49,717 bases of DNA from positions 1 through 49,717 of the IMG/VR virus record IMGVR_UViG_3300034073_002380; one strand, 5' to 3'. The translations under genes and the position numbers were made by a program. Of the stretch, positions 1 through 10,200 are shown piece by piece. A model generated the notes under the pieces. That model worked only from the letters and a program-made list of their open reading frames with translations. It was not told where the DNA came from and made no database searches. Numbering within the stretch: position 1 is the first letter of the stretch; each line of letters opens with the position of its first letter. Source of the stretch: a virus.

Positions 1-127
1 TCCTTGTTGCGCTGAAACTCCTGCTTGGGGGATTGGATCATTGGTTAAGGATGGTGGCCTGGGTCTTCAAATCCATGGCCGCGATGTCCGCCCGAGTCAT
101 GGCGCCCTTGCGCTGGGCCTCGGCGAT
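1..127. repeat. Left copy of 127-bp terminal overlap (circular contig seam)
   Basis: These 127 bases recur identically at 49591-49717. The repeat cuts through the end of the portal gene and the start of the 87-aa gene rather than lying at a gene boundary. A direct terminal overlap of k-mer length is what an assembler leaves on a circular or circularly permuted molecule, so the true unit is 49,590 bp. A biological terminal repeat of exactly this length inside a coding sequence is much less likely. Confidence 0.95.
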
Positions 128-2308
128 CGTGGAGGCGTTCTTGCGCTGCTGGTCCTGCTCGAAGGCGACCTGCTTCTGGAGGCGCTTCTGCTCGGCGTTC
201 GCGGCAGCGATCTGCGACTTGGACTGCGCGGTGATGATCATGGCCTGGATCTTGGCAGCCGTCTCGGCGTCCATGCCGTTGCCAGCAGCACCGGCCTCGG
301 CCTGGGCCTGAGCCTGCTCCTGCAACCGCTGCACGTAGCCCTTGATGTAGTTCGACGCCTGACCGATGCCGTCCATGTAGAGCTTGATGTTCTGCTCCTG
401 GCCGGGGTCCTGGGAAATCAACTGGATCTGCTCCTGGATGTGCTGAATGACGTTCGCCAGACCCAGCACGCGTTCCATGGTCGGCATACCGCCGGCCTGC
501 TCGATCTTGCCGATCGACGCGCCAAGCATCCGGAGCAGCGTCTGGATGTACTCGGGCCGGTTGATCGCCGAGGCGATAACCACCGGCTGACCATCGATGA
601 GCGTTCCCCACGCCAGCGTGGCGCGCTCGACGGCCGGCGAGACAGGCGTGGTGTCGATCGGGGCCAGCCGATTCGCCAGCAGCGGATCGTCGGTGTTGGC
701 CTCGACGTACATGTGTACAACCTCGGCCTGGGAATCCGGTGCCAGCAGCGGCCGGATGGCCATGAGGCGGTCGGCCTGGGCGATCTCGAGCATCTTGTTG
801 CCGGAGCCCATGACGCGCTCTGGCATGATGTCCCAGGAATCCAGGTTGTTGAACACGGACGGATCGACGCCTTCGGCCTCGCACTTGCGACGGAACGCGA
901 CGCAGTCAGGGTGATCGATCGTGCAGAAGCGACGGGCGATCTCACGGTACTGGAAGGTCTGCTGGGTGTACGCCCTGGTCAGCATCGAGCCCATGAGCGC
1001 GTTAGCGTTGTTCACGCGAGCCATCACCTCGGTGGCGGTGAGTTCCTTCGAGGTGCCGTCGTTCACGTCCTGGGTGTAGGCGGCGCTCGACTCGGCCATG
1101 ATCTGCCGGTGCATGGCCATGGCGCCCGACAGCATGGTGTAGTCCACGACGTGGCGCTCGGACTGCGGCACCCACGACAGGCCCTCGGGGATCACGCCCA
1201 TGTTGAACAGGTCGATCTTCTCCATGCGCTCGGCGTCGCCGTCCGCGACGTTACGGAAGAGCCAGAGCATCTGCTCGAACACGGAGTCAGTGAATTTGCA
1301 GCGCAGCCGGTTCTGGAGATGGCAGACCGCGTAGAGCAGGTATCCCAGGGACCTCACCGAGTGCCAGCGGAACGGAGGCACCACGGCGCCGTCGGCAAAC
1401 TGGGTGTGCATCAACTCGAAGATATCGCGCCCGTAGGACCGGTCGCCGGCGTCGAAGAGCCACTGGCCAGCGGTCTGCATATTGCCGATGCCGCTGTTGT
1501 ACTGGTCCACGATGATACGGCGGCGCCAGGACGGGTCGTCGGTGGTCGTGTCCAGGAAGTAGAAATCGTAGCAGCGCAGCACCGGCGTCGCGTCGGAACC
1601 CCAGTAGCCAGAGTTCTCCTTGAAGTCCTCTTCGATCTTCTCGGGGAAGTATTGGCCAGACCAGTCGTTGACCTGGAGGCTGGTGGCTTCGCGCTCGATC
1701 ATGGCTGCCAGCAGCTGGTTCACCAGCTTGAGGTTCCAGCCGGGGTCCACGTTCTCACCGCGGGTCATTCGGATCAGATCCTGCGCGGTGAAGGACGTGT
1801 AGATCGCGAAGTGCGAGAGGTTGTCGAGCGAGGTGAGCGTGTTCGTCGGGACCAGGATGTCCTCGGTGCCGCGAGCCGATGGGCACCAGTCGCGATCACG
1901 CAGCCAGGTGACCGGGCCGATGCCATGAAGCACGGTGGCCGCGAACTGCGATTCCAGCACGGTGGAATACTTCGCAGAACGCTTCATTATGCGGTTGATC
2001 TGCTTGGTGATGATGTTGCCCCACTGGGTGCGCTTGTCGCGGGGGCCGATGTCCAGCCCGACAGAGAAGTAATTCTGGGGCTTCAGGAAGGCGTTGGTGA
2101 ACTGTTGGCGGGCGGCATGGATGATCCGGGTGCCCTCCAGGAAGTTCACGTTGGTCTGGATCCGGTTGTCCCGGGCTTCCTCCTCGGAATACGGAGGATT
2201 ACCGTTAAACGTGGCGTTGATTCGTGCGCGGTTGCGGGACCGAGGCTGCTCGGCCTCCAGCATCGCACTCACCACGTTCCAGACTTTGCTCGGTTCCTTG
2301 AAGCTCAT
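38..2308 (-). CDS. Portal protein (podovirus type, 756 aa)
   Basis: Forms the dodecameric DNA gate at the head vertex that terminase docks on and the tail joins. The call rests on length (756 aa), an N-terminal stretch typical of short-tailed phage portals (residues near 60-110 with FLKPQNYF and a following basic segment), an aspartate/tryptophan-rich middle, and a C-terminal Gln/Ala-rich helical tail (about 660-756) like the portal barrel. It lies in a minus-strand row with terL and scaffold. The start was set at 2308 because TGAGGGA lies just upstream; the frame stays open 66 bases further. The stop overlaps the ATG of the 87-aa gene (ATGA) across the contig seam. The family is recognised from pattern and context, not from a search. 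Confidence 0.85.
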   Translation of the reverse strand: MSFKEPSKVWNVVSAMLEAEQPRSRNRARINATFNGNPPYSEEEARDNRIQTNVNFLEGTRIIHAARQQFTNAFLKPQNYFSVGLDIGPRDKRTQWGNIITKQINRIMKRSAKYSTVLESQFAATVLHGIGPVTWLRDRDWCPSARGTEDILVPTNTLTSLDNLSHFAIYTSFTAQDLIRMTRGENVDPGWNLKLVNQLLAAMIEREATSLQVNDWSGQYFPEKIEEDFKENSGYWGSDATPVLRCYDFYFLDTTTDDPSWRRRIIVDQYNSGIGNMQTAGQWLFDAGDRSYGRDIFELMHTQFADGAVVPPFRWHSVRSLGYLLYAVCHLQNRLRCKFTDSVFEQMLWLFRNVADGDAERMEKIDLFNMGVIPEGLSWVPQSERHVVDYTMLSGAMAMHRQIMAESSAAYTQDVNDGTSKELTATEVMARVNNANALMGSMLTRAYTQQTFQYREIARRFCTIDHPDCVAFRRKCEAEGVDPSVFNNLDSWDIMPERVMGSGNKMLEIAQADRLMAIRPLLAPDSQAEVVHMYVEANTDDPLLANRLAPIDTTPVSPAVERATLAWGTLIDGQPVVIASAINRPEYIQTLLRMLGASIGKIEQAGGMPTMERVLGLANVIQHIQEQIQLISQDPGQEQNIKLYMDGIGQASNYIKGYVQRLQEQAQAQAEAGAAGNGMDAETAAKIQAMIITAQSKSQIAAANAEQKRLQKQVAFEQDQQRKNASTIAEAQRKGAMTRADIAAMDLKTQATILNQ

Positions 2309-2315
2309 ATTTCCC

Positions 2316-2708
2316 TCAGATTGACCCCCGCTCCCGCGAAATCCAGCAATTATCGGGCATCTTACCTCCCCCAAGATAGGGGAGCGGCACCCAGACTTTG
2401 AGCTTCAGATAGCAGCCGCAGACATCGCAGGTGCCAGCATTGCCCTCTCCGTAGAGCACCATGGCCATGTCGTGACGAATTTGCTCTTGCTCGATGATCG
2501 CCTCGGCGACGGACTTCTCGATGCTGTCGGCCTTGGTCGGCTTGTTGTGGATGCAACGCAGGCAGATATCGATCCTGTCCTGCGCGAACCGGCGATCGAC
2601 AGGTGTGCCACCGTCGCCCAGCCACTCGGCCAGGATGCGCGCTCCCTGTGCGGTGTTTTTGATCCTAGCGACCGCACGTGCGGCAGCCTGAAACCCTTGG
2701 TTGAACAT
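2316..2708 (-). CDS. Small cysteine-rich protein next to portal
   Basis: A 130-aa protein with two cysteine pairs: CLRC near residue 49 and CDVCGC near residue 93, followed by a hydrophobic LKVWVPLPYL segment. The four or five cysteines suggest a structural zinc site. It ends 7 bases before the portal start and overlaps the 93-aa gene upstream by 44 bases, so it is cotranscribed with terL, ssb and portal. Similar small Cys proteins sit between terminase and portal in other environmental podoviruses (from memory). A role in packaging or head assembly follows from position only; no catalytic motif is visible. Confidence 0.75.
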   Translation of the reverse strand: MFNQGFQAAARAVARIKNTAQGARILAEWLGDGGTPVDRRFAQDRIDICLRCIHNKPTKADSIEKSVAEAIIEQEQIRHDMAMVLYGEGNAGTCDVCGCYLKLKVWVPLPYLGGGKMPDNCWISRERGSI

Positions 2709-2946
2709 TGGTGGTCGTGGTGGTTGTGGCGCCCGAATAGAGGCTTGGGAATCGGGCGCGGGTGTAGGCTTCGAGATCGTTGACGGCCTTCTCGTAGTCG
2801 GCCGGCAGGTTGTTCGCGGCGCGGTGCTGCTGGATCAGCCGTGCCATCGAGTAGAAGTCGTAGTTCAGCGGACTCGGAGCGTTCCACTTGGTCTCGGGTT
2901 GGTAGAACTGCCAGCCGCCGGGAGGGAATTGGTCGCGATTGATCAT
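2665..2946 (-). CDS. Small conserved phage protein (93 aa)
   Basis: The N-terminal half carries a WQFYQPET...NAPSPLNYDF pattern and the centre an IQQHRAANNLP helix. This arrangement occurs in small phage proteins encoded near terminase and portal (recalled, not searched). The C-terminus has a six-threonine run and ends CRTCGR, a possible metal pair. It starts at ATG 2946, 11 bases after the ssb stop, and its end overlaps the next gene by 44 bases. Function unknown; the late-operon position suggests a virion or packaging role. Confidence 0.7.
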   Translation of the reverse strand: MINRDQFPPGGWQFYQPETKWNAPSPLNYDFYSMARLIQQHRAANNLPADYEKAVNDLEAYTRARFPSLYSGATTTTTTNVQPRVSGCRTCGR

Positions 2947-2957
2947 GCCTCCGAGGT

Positions 2958-3380
2958 TTAGAACGGCAGGTCGTCCCCGTCGAGATCAGGCTTCGGGGCG
3001 GCAGCTGGTACAGCATCACGCCGAGGTGCCGGCGCCGCGCCCTCTTCACGGCTCTTCAGAAACTGGAAGCTCTCGATCATAATCCGGGTGGCGGATTTCT
3101 TCTCGCCGCTCTTCTTGTCGTCCCACTCCTCGCGAGTCAGGCGCCCTTCGATCATCAACGGGTGACCCTTCTTGACGTACTGCGACAGCGTCTCGGCCTG
3201 CTTTCCGAACGCCTTGCAGTCCGCGAAGTACACGTCTTCACGATCCTCGCCGGCCTCCGTTTTCCAGCGGCGGTTCACGGCCATACTGATGTTGCACACC
3301 CCGGTTCCCTTGGGGAGATACTTCAGTTCGGGATCGCGGGTGAGGTTTCCGATCAGGATGACTTTGTTGAATGATGCCAT
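2958..3380 (-). CDS. ssb: Single-stranded DNA-binding protein
   Basis: Binds and protects ssDNA during replication and recombination and recruits partners through its acidic tail. The 140-aa protein opens with MASFNKVILIGNLTRDPEL, the classic OB-fold SSB start, continues with AVNRRWKTEAGE, the aromatic DYVYFAD-like strand and GHPLMIEGRL, then a Pro/Ala linker and the DDLPF tip that in bacterial SSBs contacts partner proteins. The start was chosen at this conserved Met; the frame extends 72 bases upstream without homology. It lies between terL (stop at 3386) and small packaging-side genes, away from the replication operon at 37-42 kb, so it may be expressed with late genes. Confidence 0.95.
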   Translation of the reverse strand: MASFNKVILIGNLTRDPELKYLPKGTGVCNISMAVNRRWKTEAGEDREDVYFADCKAFGKQAETLSQYVKKGHPLMIEGRLTREEWDDKKSGEKKSATRIMIESFQFLKSREEGAAPAPRRDAVPAAAPKPDLDGDDLPF

Positions 3381-3385
3381 GGCGG

Positions 3386-5158
3386 TTACGAGTAAGTGAG
3401 TGCGTGTTGAGACTCCATCGACCGGCGCTTGTCTGACATACGCGTCAGCCACTTTGGTGTCTGCCGCTTGACAATACCCACACCGCTACCGGCTGCAATC
3501 TCAAATCCGTTTCGGCGCGCCATTTCGATCGCGACCACGAACGAATCCCACAAGTCGGGCGATCGGCCCATGCGTTCCTTGGTCTTGTTCTTGGGCTCCA
3601 CGTCGATCAGGCCGGTGCGAGCGATGCCCCACTCGCGCATGGCGCCTTCCTCGGCAACCTCCCGTGGCAGCTTCCGCATCTGCTTCGATTCGATCAGGAG
3701 CCGCGATGCGTACCAGAGTGCCGTCACCATCTTGCCATAGGCTTCGCGCTCAGTCTTCGGATCACCCTGGCGCACCGGACGGTCCAGCGGCTTCCCACCG
3801 AACTCGATCGGCACAACCTGCGGAGACCACAGGCGAGCAAACGCCGACATCAACGTGCCGCGTCCGGTTGAGTCAAACCCAACCTGCTCCGGTTGGATGT
3901 TGCGCTGCTTGCAGTAGAGCATCACGAACTCGGCGATCTGTTCCTCAGCCTGCTGCGCTTTCACGGCCGTCACCGGGATCACCACGGGCGGTTCCGCAAA
4001 TGCCAGCACCGTGTTGCCATTTAGATCCTCGCCGAACTTCAGATCGGTCATTACGCAGCGGTCGCCGCCGACGCCCGAGTACGCCGCGTCGATGCCGATG
4101 ATCCGCGTGATCTTGTCCGCCCGCTGCCACACGACATCGTCGAAGGCGTGATTCTGCTCGCAGAGCGACATCGTGACCACGCGCCTGGTGCCGCCATCCC
4201 GGGGCAGCAGACCGAGGTTCATCATCGAGAACTGCAACGAGTCGCGGCCGTAGTAATCGAGATCCGCCTGAATCTGCTCCGGCGTAATGATTCCGCGATA
4301 CGGGTTCACGCCTTTCGGGAACTTCGCGTTCGGCGTGTCGTATCCACACAGCTGAACTGCCACGCCACCCGGGGCCCGCGTTTTCCAGGTGCGAGTCTTC
4401 TCTAGGTATTCGAGACCTTCCCAGCCACCGATCGACGGGTGCGGTTCGCAGACCACGCCGAGGGCGTCGTTGCGATCCTTGGGGTTGCCCATGGCGATCA
4501 GCTTGAACTCGGGATTCTTGCGGAGGTTGGCGACCGAATCCAGAAAGCCACGCCCCATGAGCGACGCCTCGTCGGCAATCAGCATGACGCGGTCGTTCTT
4601 GAGGCCGACGTAGTTCGAGAGCCCGACAAACGTGCCGCCGACTTTGCAGGCGACACCGATGATGCCATCACGAAAATCCTGCGCCTCGGCATCTTCATCC
4701 GAACTGGTTAGGATGAATCGGCTCTCGATCACGCGTCCAGGAAGCCACTCCCGTTTTGCCTTGGCCTTGTTGTGAAGCTCCTTGATCGATCCCCAGATTC
4801 GCAGCTGGAGACCCTCACGCGTCGTTGACGACATGATGATCGATGTCCCGGTGGGGTAGATGTAGAACGTGCAGAGACCGAACGCGGCTGAGTCGTAGGT
4901 CTTGCCAGATGACCCGGGGCCCATGATTCCGACCTCCTGGTTCTCGACGAACGTGCGGATCAGAAGCTCCGACCAGTCGTGCCAGTCGAAGTGCGGCCAC
5001 AGCGCCGTCATGGCCTGGCGGAAGTGGTGGTACTTGCCACACCCGTACTTCACCCCGCCGGACATGATGTACCCGCCACGGCGAACCATCTCAGCCTCGA
5101 TGAGAAAGCGGTCTTTTGTACGCCACGGGATAGACAGGTAATCGGGGCTTTCATTCAT
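3386..5158 (-). CDS. terL: Terminase large subunit
   Basis: ATP-driven motor and nuclease that packages DNA through the portal. In 590 aa there is a Walker A GPGSSGKT near residue 80, a Walker B VMLIADEAS near 190, and an RNase H-type nuclease with IIGIDAAYSG near 352, VGFDSTGRG further on and DLWDSF near 535. The start is set at MNESPDY (5158); upstream Mets run into the divergent tail gene. Only 28 bases separate this ATG from the plus-strand tail gene at 5187. No neighbouring small terminase subunit is obvious. The packaging mode cannot be read from the sequence alone. Confidence 0.95.
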   Translation of the reverse strand: MNESPDYLSIPWRTKDRFLIEAEMVRRGGYIMSGGVKYGCGKYHHFRQAMTALWPHFDWHDWSELLIRTFVENQEVGIMGPGSSGKTYDSAAFGLCTFYIYPTGTSIIMSSTTREGLQLRIWGSIKELHNKAKAKREWLPGRVIESRFILTSSDEDAEAQDFRDGIIGVACKVGGTFVGLSNYVGLKNDRVMLIADEASLMGRGFLDSVANLRKNPEFKLIAMGNPKDRNDALGVVCEPHPSIGGWEGLEYLEKTRTWKTRAPGGVAVQLCGYDTPNAKFPKGVNPYRGIITPEQIQADLDYYGRDSLQFSMMNLGLLPRDGGTRRVVTMSLCEQNHAFDDVVWQRADKITRIIGIDAAYSGVGGDRCVMTDLKFGEDLNGNTVLAFAEPPVVIPVTAVKAQQAEEQIAEFVMLYCKQRNIQPEQVGFDSTGRGTLMSAFARLWSPQVVPIEFGGKPLDRPVRQGDPKTEREAYGKMVTALWYASRLLIESKQMRKLPREVAEEGAMREWGIARTGLIDVEPKNKTKERMGRSPDLWDSFVVAIEMARRNGFEIAAGSGVGIVKRQTPKWLTRMSDKRRSMESQHALTYS

Positions 5159-5186
5159 CTTGCGGGAATCATGGGTTGGCCTTTGA

Positions 5187-7241
5187 ATGGCTTCAAGCGT
5201 CATGGTCGCCGAAAAAAATCGCATTGTAGACGGCCTACTCACCGCCGAGGGCGGGGTGGACAGCGGTTTTTCGCCTTCGCTCATTCAGCCGAACCAGCTG
5301 GCCTGGGCCGTCAACACGACTGTGCGAGGCGGTTTTCCAAAGGCGCGCCCGGGGATCTGGGTGAAGAATCTGACATTCCTTGATCCCGATCAGGTGATCA
5401 ACAACGGCTACTACAACCGTGCCGTAGAATCAGCGTTTAAGACGGGCTACTTCCAGGGCTGCGGTTCGTACATCAATGATCAGGGCGAGCCATACCTCTT
5501 TGCTGCGATCAGCGGGAAAATCTTCCAGATCGACATCGGCAACAACTTTCTGGTGACCGATCGCACCCCGGTTGGCGGGACGTTCACGGTCAGCACTCGC
5601 GGTCGTGCATCGAACGTGGCCACCTATGTCACGGCGGCGCCGCACGGGCTTTCGCCTGGCATGGTTGTTCGACTCACCGAGCCGGTGGGCGCGCTGTACC
5701 CAGAAGGATTTTTCGGGGACTTCGTGGTTCAGACCATACCGTCCCCCACGTCGTTCACCACTTACTCGCCAGGCATCGACGCTGGCCCGCTCCTCGGTCC
5801 GGCATTCACCGCGTACTGGTTGCAGGCCAACAACCCCCAGGCGACGCACGTCTACTTCCAGCAGGCCGAGAACTGGCTGATCGTTCAGGATCAGCAGAGC
5901 GCCCCCTACCTCTACAACGGCATGGTATTCCGCCGCGCCGCGAGCGACGAAGTTCCCGTCGGTGGCCCCATGGCCTACGGAAAAGGCCGTCTGTGGGTCG
6001 CCAGGGGCTCCGAATACTACGGCGGTGACCTGGTCTACGGAGACCCGTTGTACGGCCGCAACTCGGTGATCCGGTTCACCGAAAACACGTTTCTCAATGA
6101 GGGCGGAGCATTTGCAGTCAGCAACGGCCCGATCACTGGCCTGGCGTTCGCGGCCAACCTGGACACGTCATTGGGAGACGGCGACCTGCTGGTTTTCACT
6201 CCGACGGCCACTTACGCGTTCAACGCCCCGGTGGACCGCGACGTTTGGAAGGATCTCAACTATCCGATCCAGCGATTCGCGCTCCTGAACTTCGGATCGT
6301 TCAACCATGAGTCGATCGTTCCGGTGAACGGCGATCTGTTCTTCCGCGCCCAGGACGGTATCCGATCGTTGATCTACGCCCGGCGCGACTTCACCGAGTG
6401 GGGCAATACCCCGATCAGCCGCCAGGTGGTGCGGGCCTTGGCATACGACACCGAGTTCTACCTGAGTGCAGCCAGCGCGGTGAACTTCGACAATCGGATG
6501 TTGATGACCATCCAGCCGCAGAAGGTCAACGGCCGTGGCATCGTGCATCGCGGTGTGGTCGTGATGGATTTTGACCTGGTCTCTGGCATGGGCCGGAAGC
6601 TGCCTCCTGCCTGGGAAGGAGTTTGGACCGGAGTGGACATCCTCCAGATGCTGACGGTCCGCATCCAGAAACAGGATCGATGCTTCATCTTTGGGCTGAA
6701 TCAGGGAGACATCGGGCTGTACGAGGTCACCAAGAACGGTCAGTTCGATTTCGATGGGTTCGATGATTCTCCGATTGAGTGGACCATCGAGACTCGGTCT
6801 CTGACGTTTGCCGAGCCTGCCAACAAGAAGCGTCTGGTGAGCGCCGAGCAGTGGTATGACCAGGTGATGGGTTCGATCGAATCCAAGGTCTACTTCAAGG
6901 CCAACGAAGGCGAGTGCTGGCAGCCGTGGGCGGAGTTCAAAGACTGCGCGAAGTACCGCAACTGCGAGCCCGGCGAGATCAGCTGTCCACCGGCGGTGAT
7001 CAACTGCCAGGAGGTGAAGTATTACCAGCCGCCTGCTCGCTCTCGCATCGCATTGCCGCAGCCACCCGACAAGTGCGACGTTCAGACCGGTGGCTTCACT
7101 CGAGACGGCTATGAGTTCCAACTCCGCTACGTCAACACGGGCCGGTTCCGCCTCAAGCGCGTGGCAATGGTTGCTCAACGCCTTCAGGAGGATATTTACG
7201 GCGACCTCAGTCGCGTCGCCTGTCCGCTCCTCTCCGCCTAA
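5187..7241 (+). CDS. Tail stabilisation/tubular-type protein (684 aa)
   Basis: Probably forms part of the short tail. Near the N-terminus it reads GVDSGFSPSLIQPNQLAWAV and then an arginine-glycine motif, a pattern typical of podovirus tail-tube or stabilisation proteins. The C-terminus has a cysteine-rich segment (about 585-620) before a final beta-rich part. Residues about 136-207 are a copy of the roughly 70-residue beta module repeated in the downstream tailspike (HGLSPGMVV ... FTTYSPG), linking the two proteins. ATG 5187 and ATG 5202 are both possible and neither has a Shine-Dalgarno. An A7 run at codons 8-10 is noted. It runs 1 base short of the tailspike ATG. Confidence 0.75.
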   Translation: MASSVMVAEKNRIVDGLLTAEGGVDSGFSPSLIQPNQLAWAVNTTVRGGFPKARPGIWVKNLTFLDPDQVINNGYYNRAVESAFKTGYFQGCGSYINDQGEPYLFAAISGKIFQIDIGNNFLVTDRTPVGGTFTVSTRGRASNVATYVTAAPHGLSPGMVVRLTEPVGALYPEGFFGDFVVQTIPSPTSFTTYSPGIDAGPLLGPAFTAYWLQANNPQATHVYFQQAENWLIVQDQQSAPYLYNGMVFRRAASDEVPVGGPMAYGKGRLWVARGSEYYGGDLVYGDPLYGRNSVIRFTENTFLNEGGAFAVSNGPITGLAFAANLDTSLGDGDLLVFTPTATYAFNAPVDRDVWKDLNYPIQRFALLNFGSFNHESIVPVNGDLFFRAQDGIRSLIYARRDFTEWGNTPISRQVVRALAYDTEFYLSAASAVNFDNRMLMTIQPQKVNGRGIVHRGVVVMDFDLVSGMGRKLPPAWEGVWTGVDILQMLTVRIQKQDRCFIFGLNQGDIGLYEVTKNGQFDFDGFDDSPIEWTIETRSLTFAEPANKKRLVSAEQWYDQVMGSIESKVYFKANEGECWQPWAEFKDCAKYRNCEPGEISCPPAVINCQEVKYYQPPARSRIALPQPPDKCDVQTGGFTRDGYEFQLRYVNTGRFRLKRVAMVAQRLQEDIYGDLSRVACPLLSA

Positions 7242-7242
7242 A

Positions 7243-10200
7243 ATGCCTTCCACGAATCCAGTCGATTACGGTGCAGATCCTTGCGGGCTGCGAAACAGCG
7301 CGTGGGCGATCAACGAATGCTTGTTTGCAGCCAAACGATGCGATTTCCCGGTTGGCACATTCCTTCTGGGATCGAGTCCTGGTGCGAAAATCATCGACCG
7401 CGTTCGCACCGGAGGCGTCGCGACGTTCAACACGGCGACGCCGCACGGGCTTGTTGTTGGAGAAAAAATCACCCTGTACGGGTTCACGGACGCATCATTC
7501 AACGGAACCGGGCCGGCGCAGTTCGGCTTCGAGGTTCTCAGCACGCCTACACCGACTCGGTTCACGGTGTCGATGCCGCTTCCGACATACCCAGATGCGC
7601 CGCTGGTTGTCCAAGATGGATGGATCAACCTGATTGGTGGTGGCTACACCTCGTCGTTGGTCATGGGATACCCGCCCATCAACGGAGTGATCGACAACGT
7701 CGCATTCACAGGCCAGGGCGCCGGCAAAACCATCCTGAAATTCGCCAACAACACTTCCACGAAAAGAGGGGACACTTTTGGCTTCAACATCCAGATGCTG
7801 AAGACCCTTGGAAACTACTCTGGAAGCGGAGTTGTTGGCGCACCGGGCGCATACCCAGGGGTTCCGTTGAACGCCCTGAACTGCAAGAACACGCTGATCG
7901 AGGGAATCACTTTCGACGGCAATTACACGAACAACTCGGTCGCTGACATCAAGATCGTTTCGGTGAGCCGGACAAACGGAGTCAACACGTACACCGTGGA
8001 TAAACCGTTGTACGACCCTGCAATTAACGGCACTCAGTTCTATTCCGTTCCGCCTCCGGCGTACAATCCGCCGATTTCGCCTGCGCCGTACACGAATGTC
8101 AGCGCAATCAGCCAGTACATCAGCAACGTGGTGACATCTGGGCCCGGGAATGACTCATCATTCGTTGGGTTTGGAAGCATTACGAACGTGAGTTCGCTTT
8201 CCTTCGAGCGCGATCTGCGCGTGGTGCTGATCAACCAGCGGCAGAACCAGTACAATTTCGTCACGTTCACGAAGCACCCGCAGTGGAACTTCGGATTCAC
8301 GGTTGGAAACACGATCACGGTGACAGGCTTCACCGATCCTGCTCGAAACGGTACGTTCACGGTCAACGGATTCATCGACGCGCAGCAGGTGTTCTGCACG
8401 CGAACGGCTCCGTATCTTCAGCTTTTTTCTTATCAGCGGCTGTCCAATGTCGCGTACATCAAGGCGATCGTTTCGACAAATCTGCTGGCGGGCATGATCG
8501 TCAAGATCGACAATGTGACCGACGTATCATTCAACGGTATCTTCACAGTCACCGGAATCATTTCGCCTTCTGAGTTCACGGTTGCCAATGCCGGCCCGGA
8601 TACCGGAATCAACCCCGGCACTGGATTCACATTCCGAATCACCGAGTTCAACATCATCAACGTCGAGCGAATCGCTGGAGAGGTGATCTATGAGCTTTCG
8701 TTTGACCATGACCTTGTTCCAGGAGACCAGGTCAATATCTCGAATGTCTCGATTCCTGGATTCAATGGAACCGGACTAACAATCCTGTCTCCTCTTCCGG
8801 CACCAAATCAGTTCAAGGTGGCGATCGCTGGCCCAAACGTGCCGCTCACTCCGGAAGCGATCGCCACGGTCTACAAACCTGTCAGCCAAAACGCCCGCGC
8901 CTGGTCTCCGACCGTCTATCCGGATGTTTTGCCCACCGCTCAGGCAAACGCCGGTGTCAACTCGCTCTACACGGTTGCTGGCATCAACCATGTCGGAGAG
9001 AACGCGATCATCAGGAACAACCAGTTCTACGACTTTGGTGTCGGCGTCGCCGATGCCGAGACATTCCTAGTAAAGTCGTTCCTTCCGATGAACGTGGACG
9101 ACCTCACGCCTGGCGCAAAGGTGCTGAACAACGATTTCAGCTACCAGGGGCGCAACTCGATCCAGAGTTCGTTGTACCCCGGTAACGCTGAGGCCAACAC
9201 CCAGTGTGCGATTGGTGGCTATTCGAGCCTGGTCAACCCGATCAACGTGGTCTCAAGGGCTGCTGGCATCGCGACGTTCACGTGTGTGATGAAGCACACG
9301 TTGCGGGCTGGGGATGTGGTGTCAGTAACGATGCCAAACTACGCCTTCGGAATCATCTCTGCTCAACGGCAATCGAATGTTGTGACATTCACAACGTCGC
9401 AGAAACATTTCCTTGCACCTGGAAACACCGTTTTTGTCGATGTCAGCAACAACTCGTTCGACGGGTCGTTCTCGGTTGTAAGTGTCGTAAATGACTTCAC
9501 GTTCACCGTTTCGCAGGTTGGTGTTGATGTCTTTCCGGCAATCGCAGTCACCGGATATGGGGTTTTCGATCTTGGATTTTCCGGGTCATTGACCGTGATT
9601 TCGACCCTCGATTCGTTTCGATTCACAGCATCTACGGGTGGCACAGACGTGCTCCCTGGCCTGTACCTCGACGGCCAGTTGATCATGCTCCGCAGCCAGC
9701 GAATCTTCGCCTCGGAGTGCGAGTTCAAGTACAACCGCATTCAAGGAGGCACCGACCCGGTAAACCAGCAGAGTCCGGTCCATGCCATCACCGCTCGCGA
9801 GACAGACGGGATGGACATCAGCTACAACAACTTCAACGGATTCAAGGGCACGTGCTTCTACGTTGATTCGTACCAGCACAAGGGCACCCACATTCATCAC
9901 AACTCGGCACTGAACGTCTCAGCGTTCATTTCATTGGTAGTTCAAGACTGGTACGCGCTGATCCAAACAGTCATCCCTCCGATTCCAAACCCGGAAACCT
10001 ACTCGACGCTAATTGCCGCCCACAAGGACATGGTCATCGAGAACAACGATGTCCTGCTGACTGGGCCCGCATCCTGGTATTACCAGACGGCATACCCGCC
10101 ACTGGATGCGGTGTTTCTGATCAACAACCACGATGTTGATCGCAGCGCCTACTACTATCCGACAGACTACCAGATCCCGATTCGACCAAAGGCGCCATTG

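Noticed and set aside
41-2401. 786-codon plus-strand open frame opposite the portal gene
   Set aside because: Its translation is rich in Gly, Val, Leu and Arg without domain pattern, and it mirrors the portal codons; an antisense shadow from GC-rich third positions.
5208-5218. A7 run near the start of the 684-aa tail gene as a programmed frameshift
   Set aside because: The frame is intact and continues for the full protein; no alternative frame of interest follows and no stimulatory structure was noticed.
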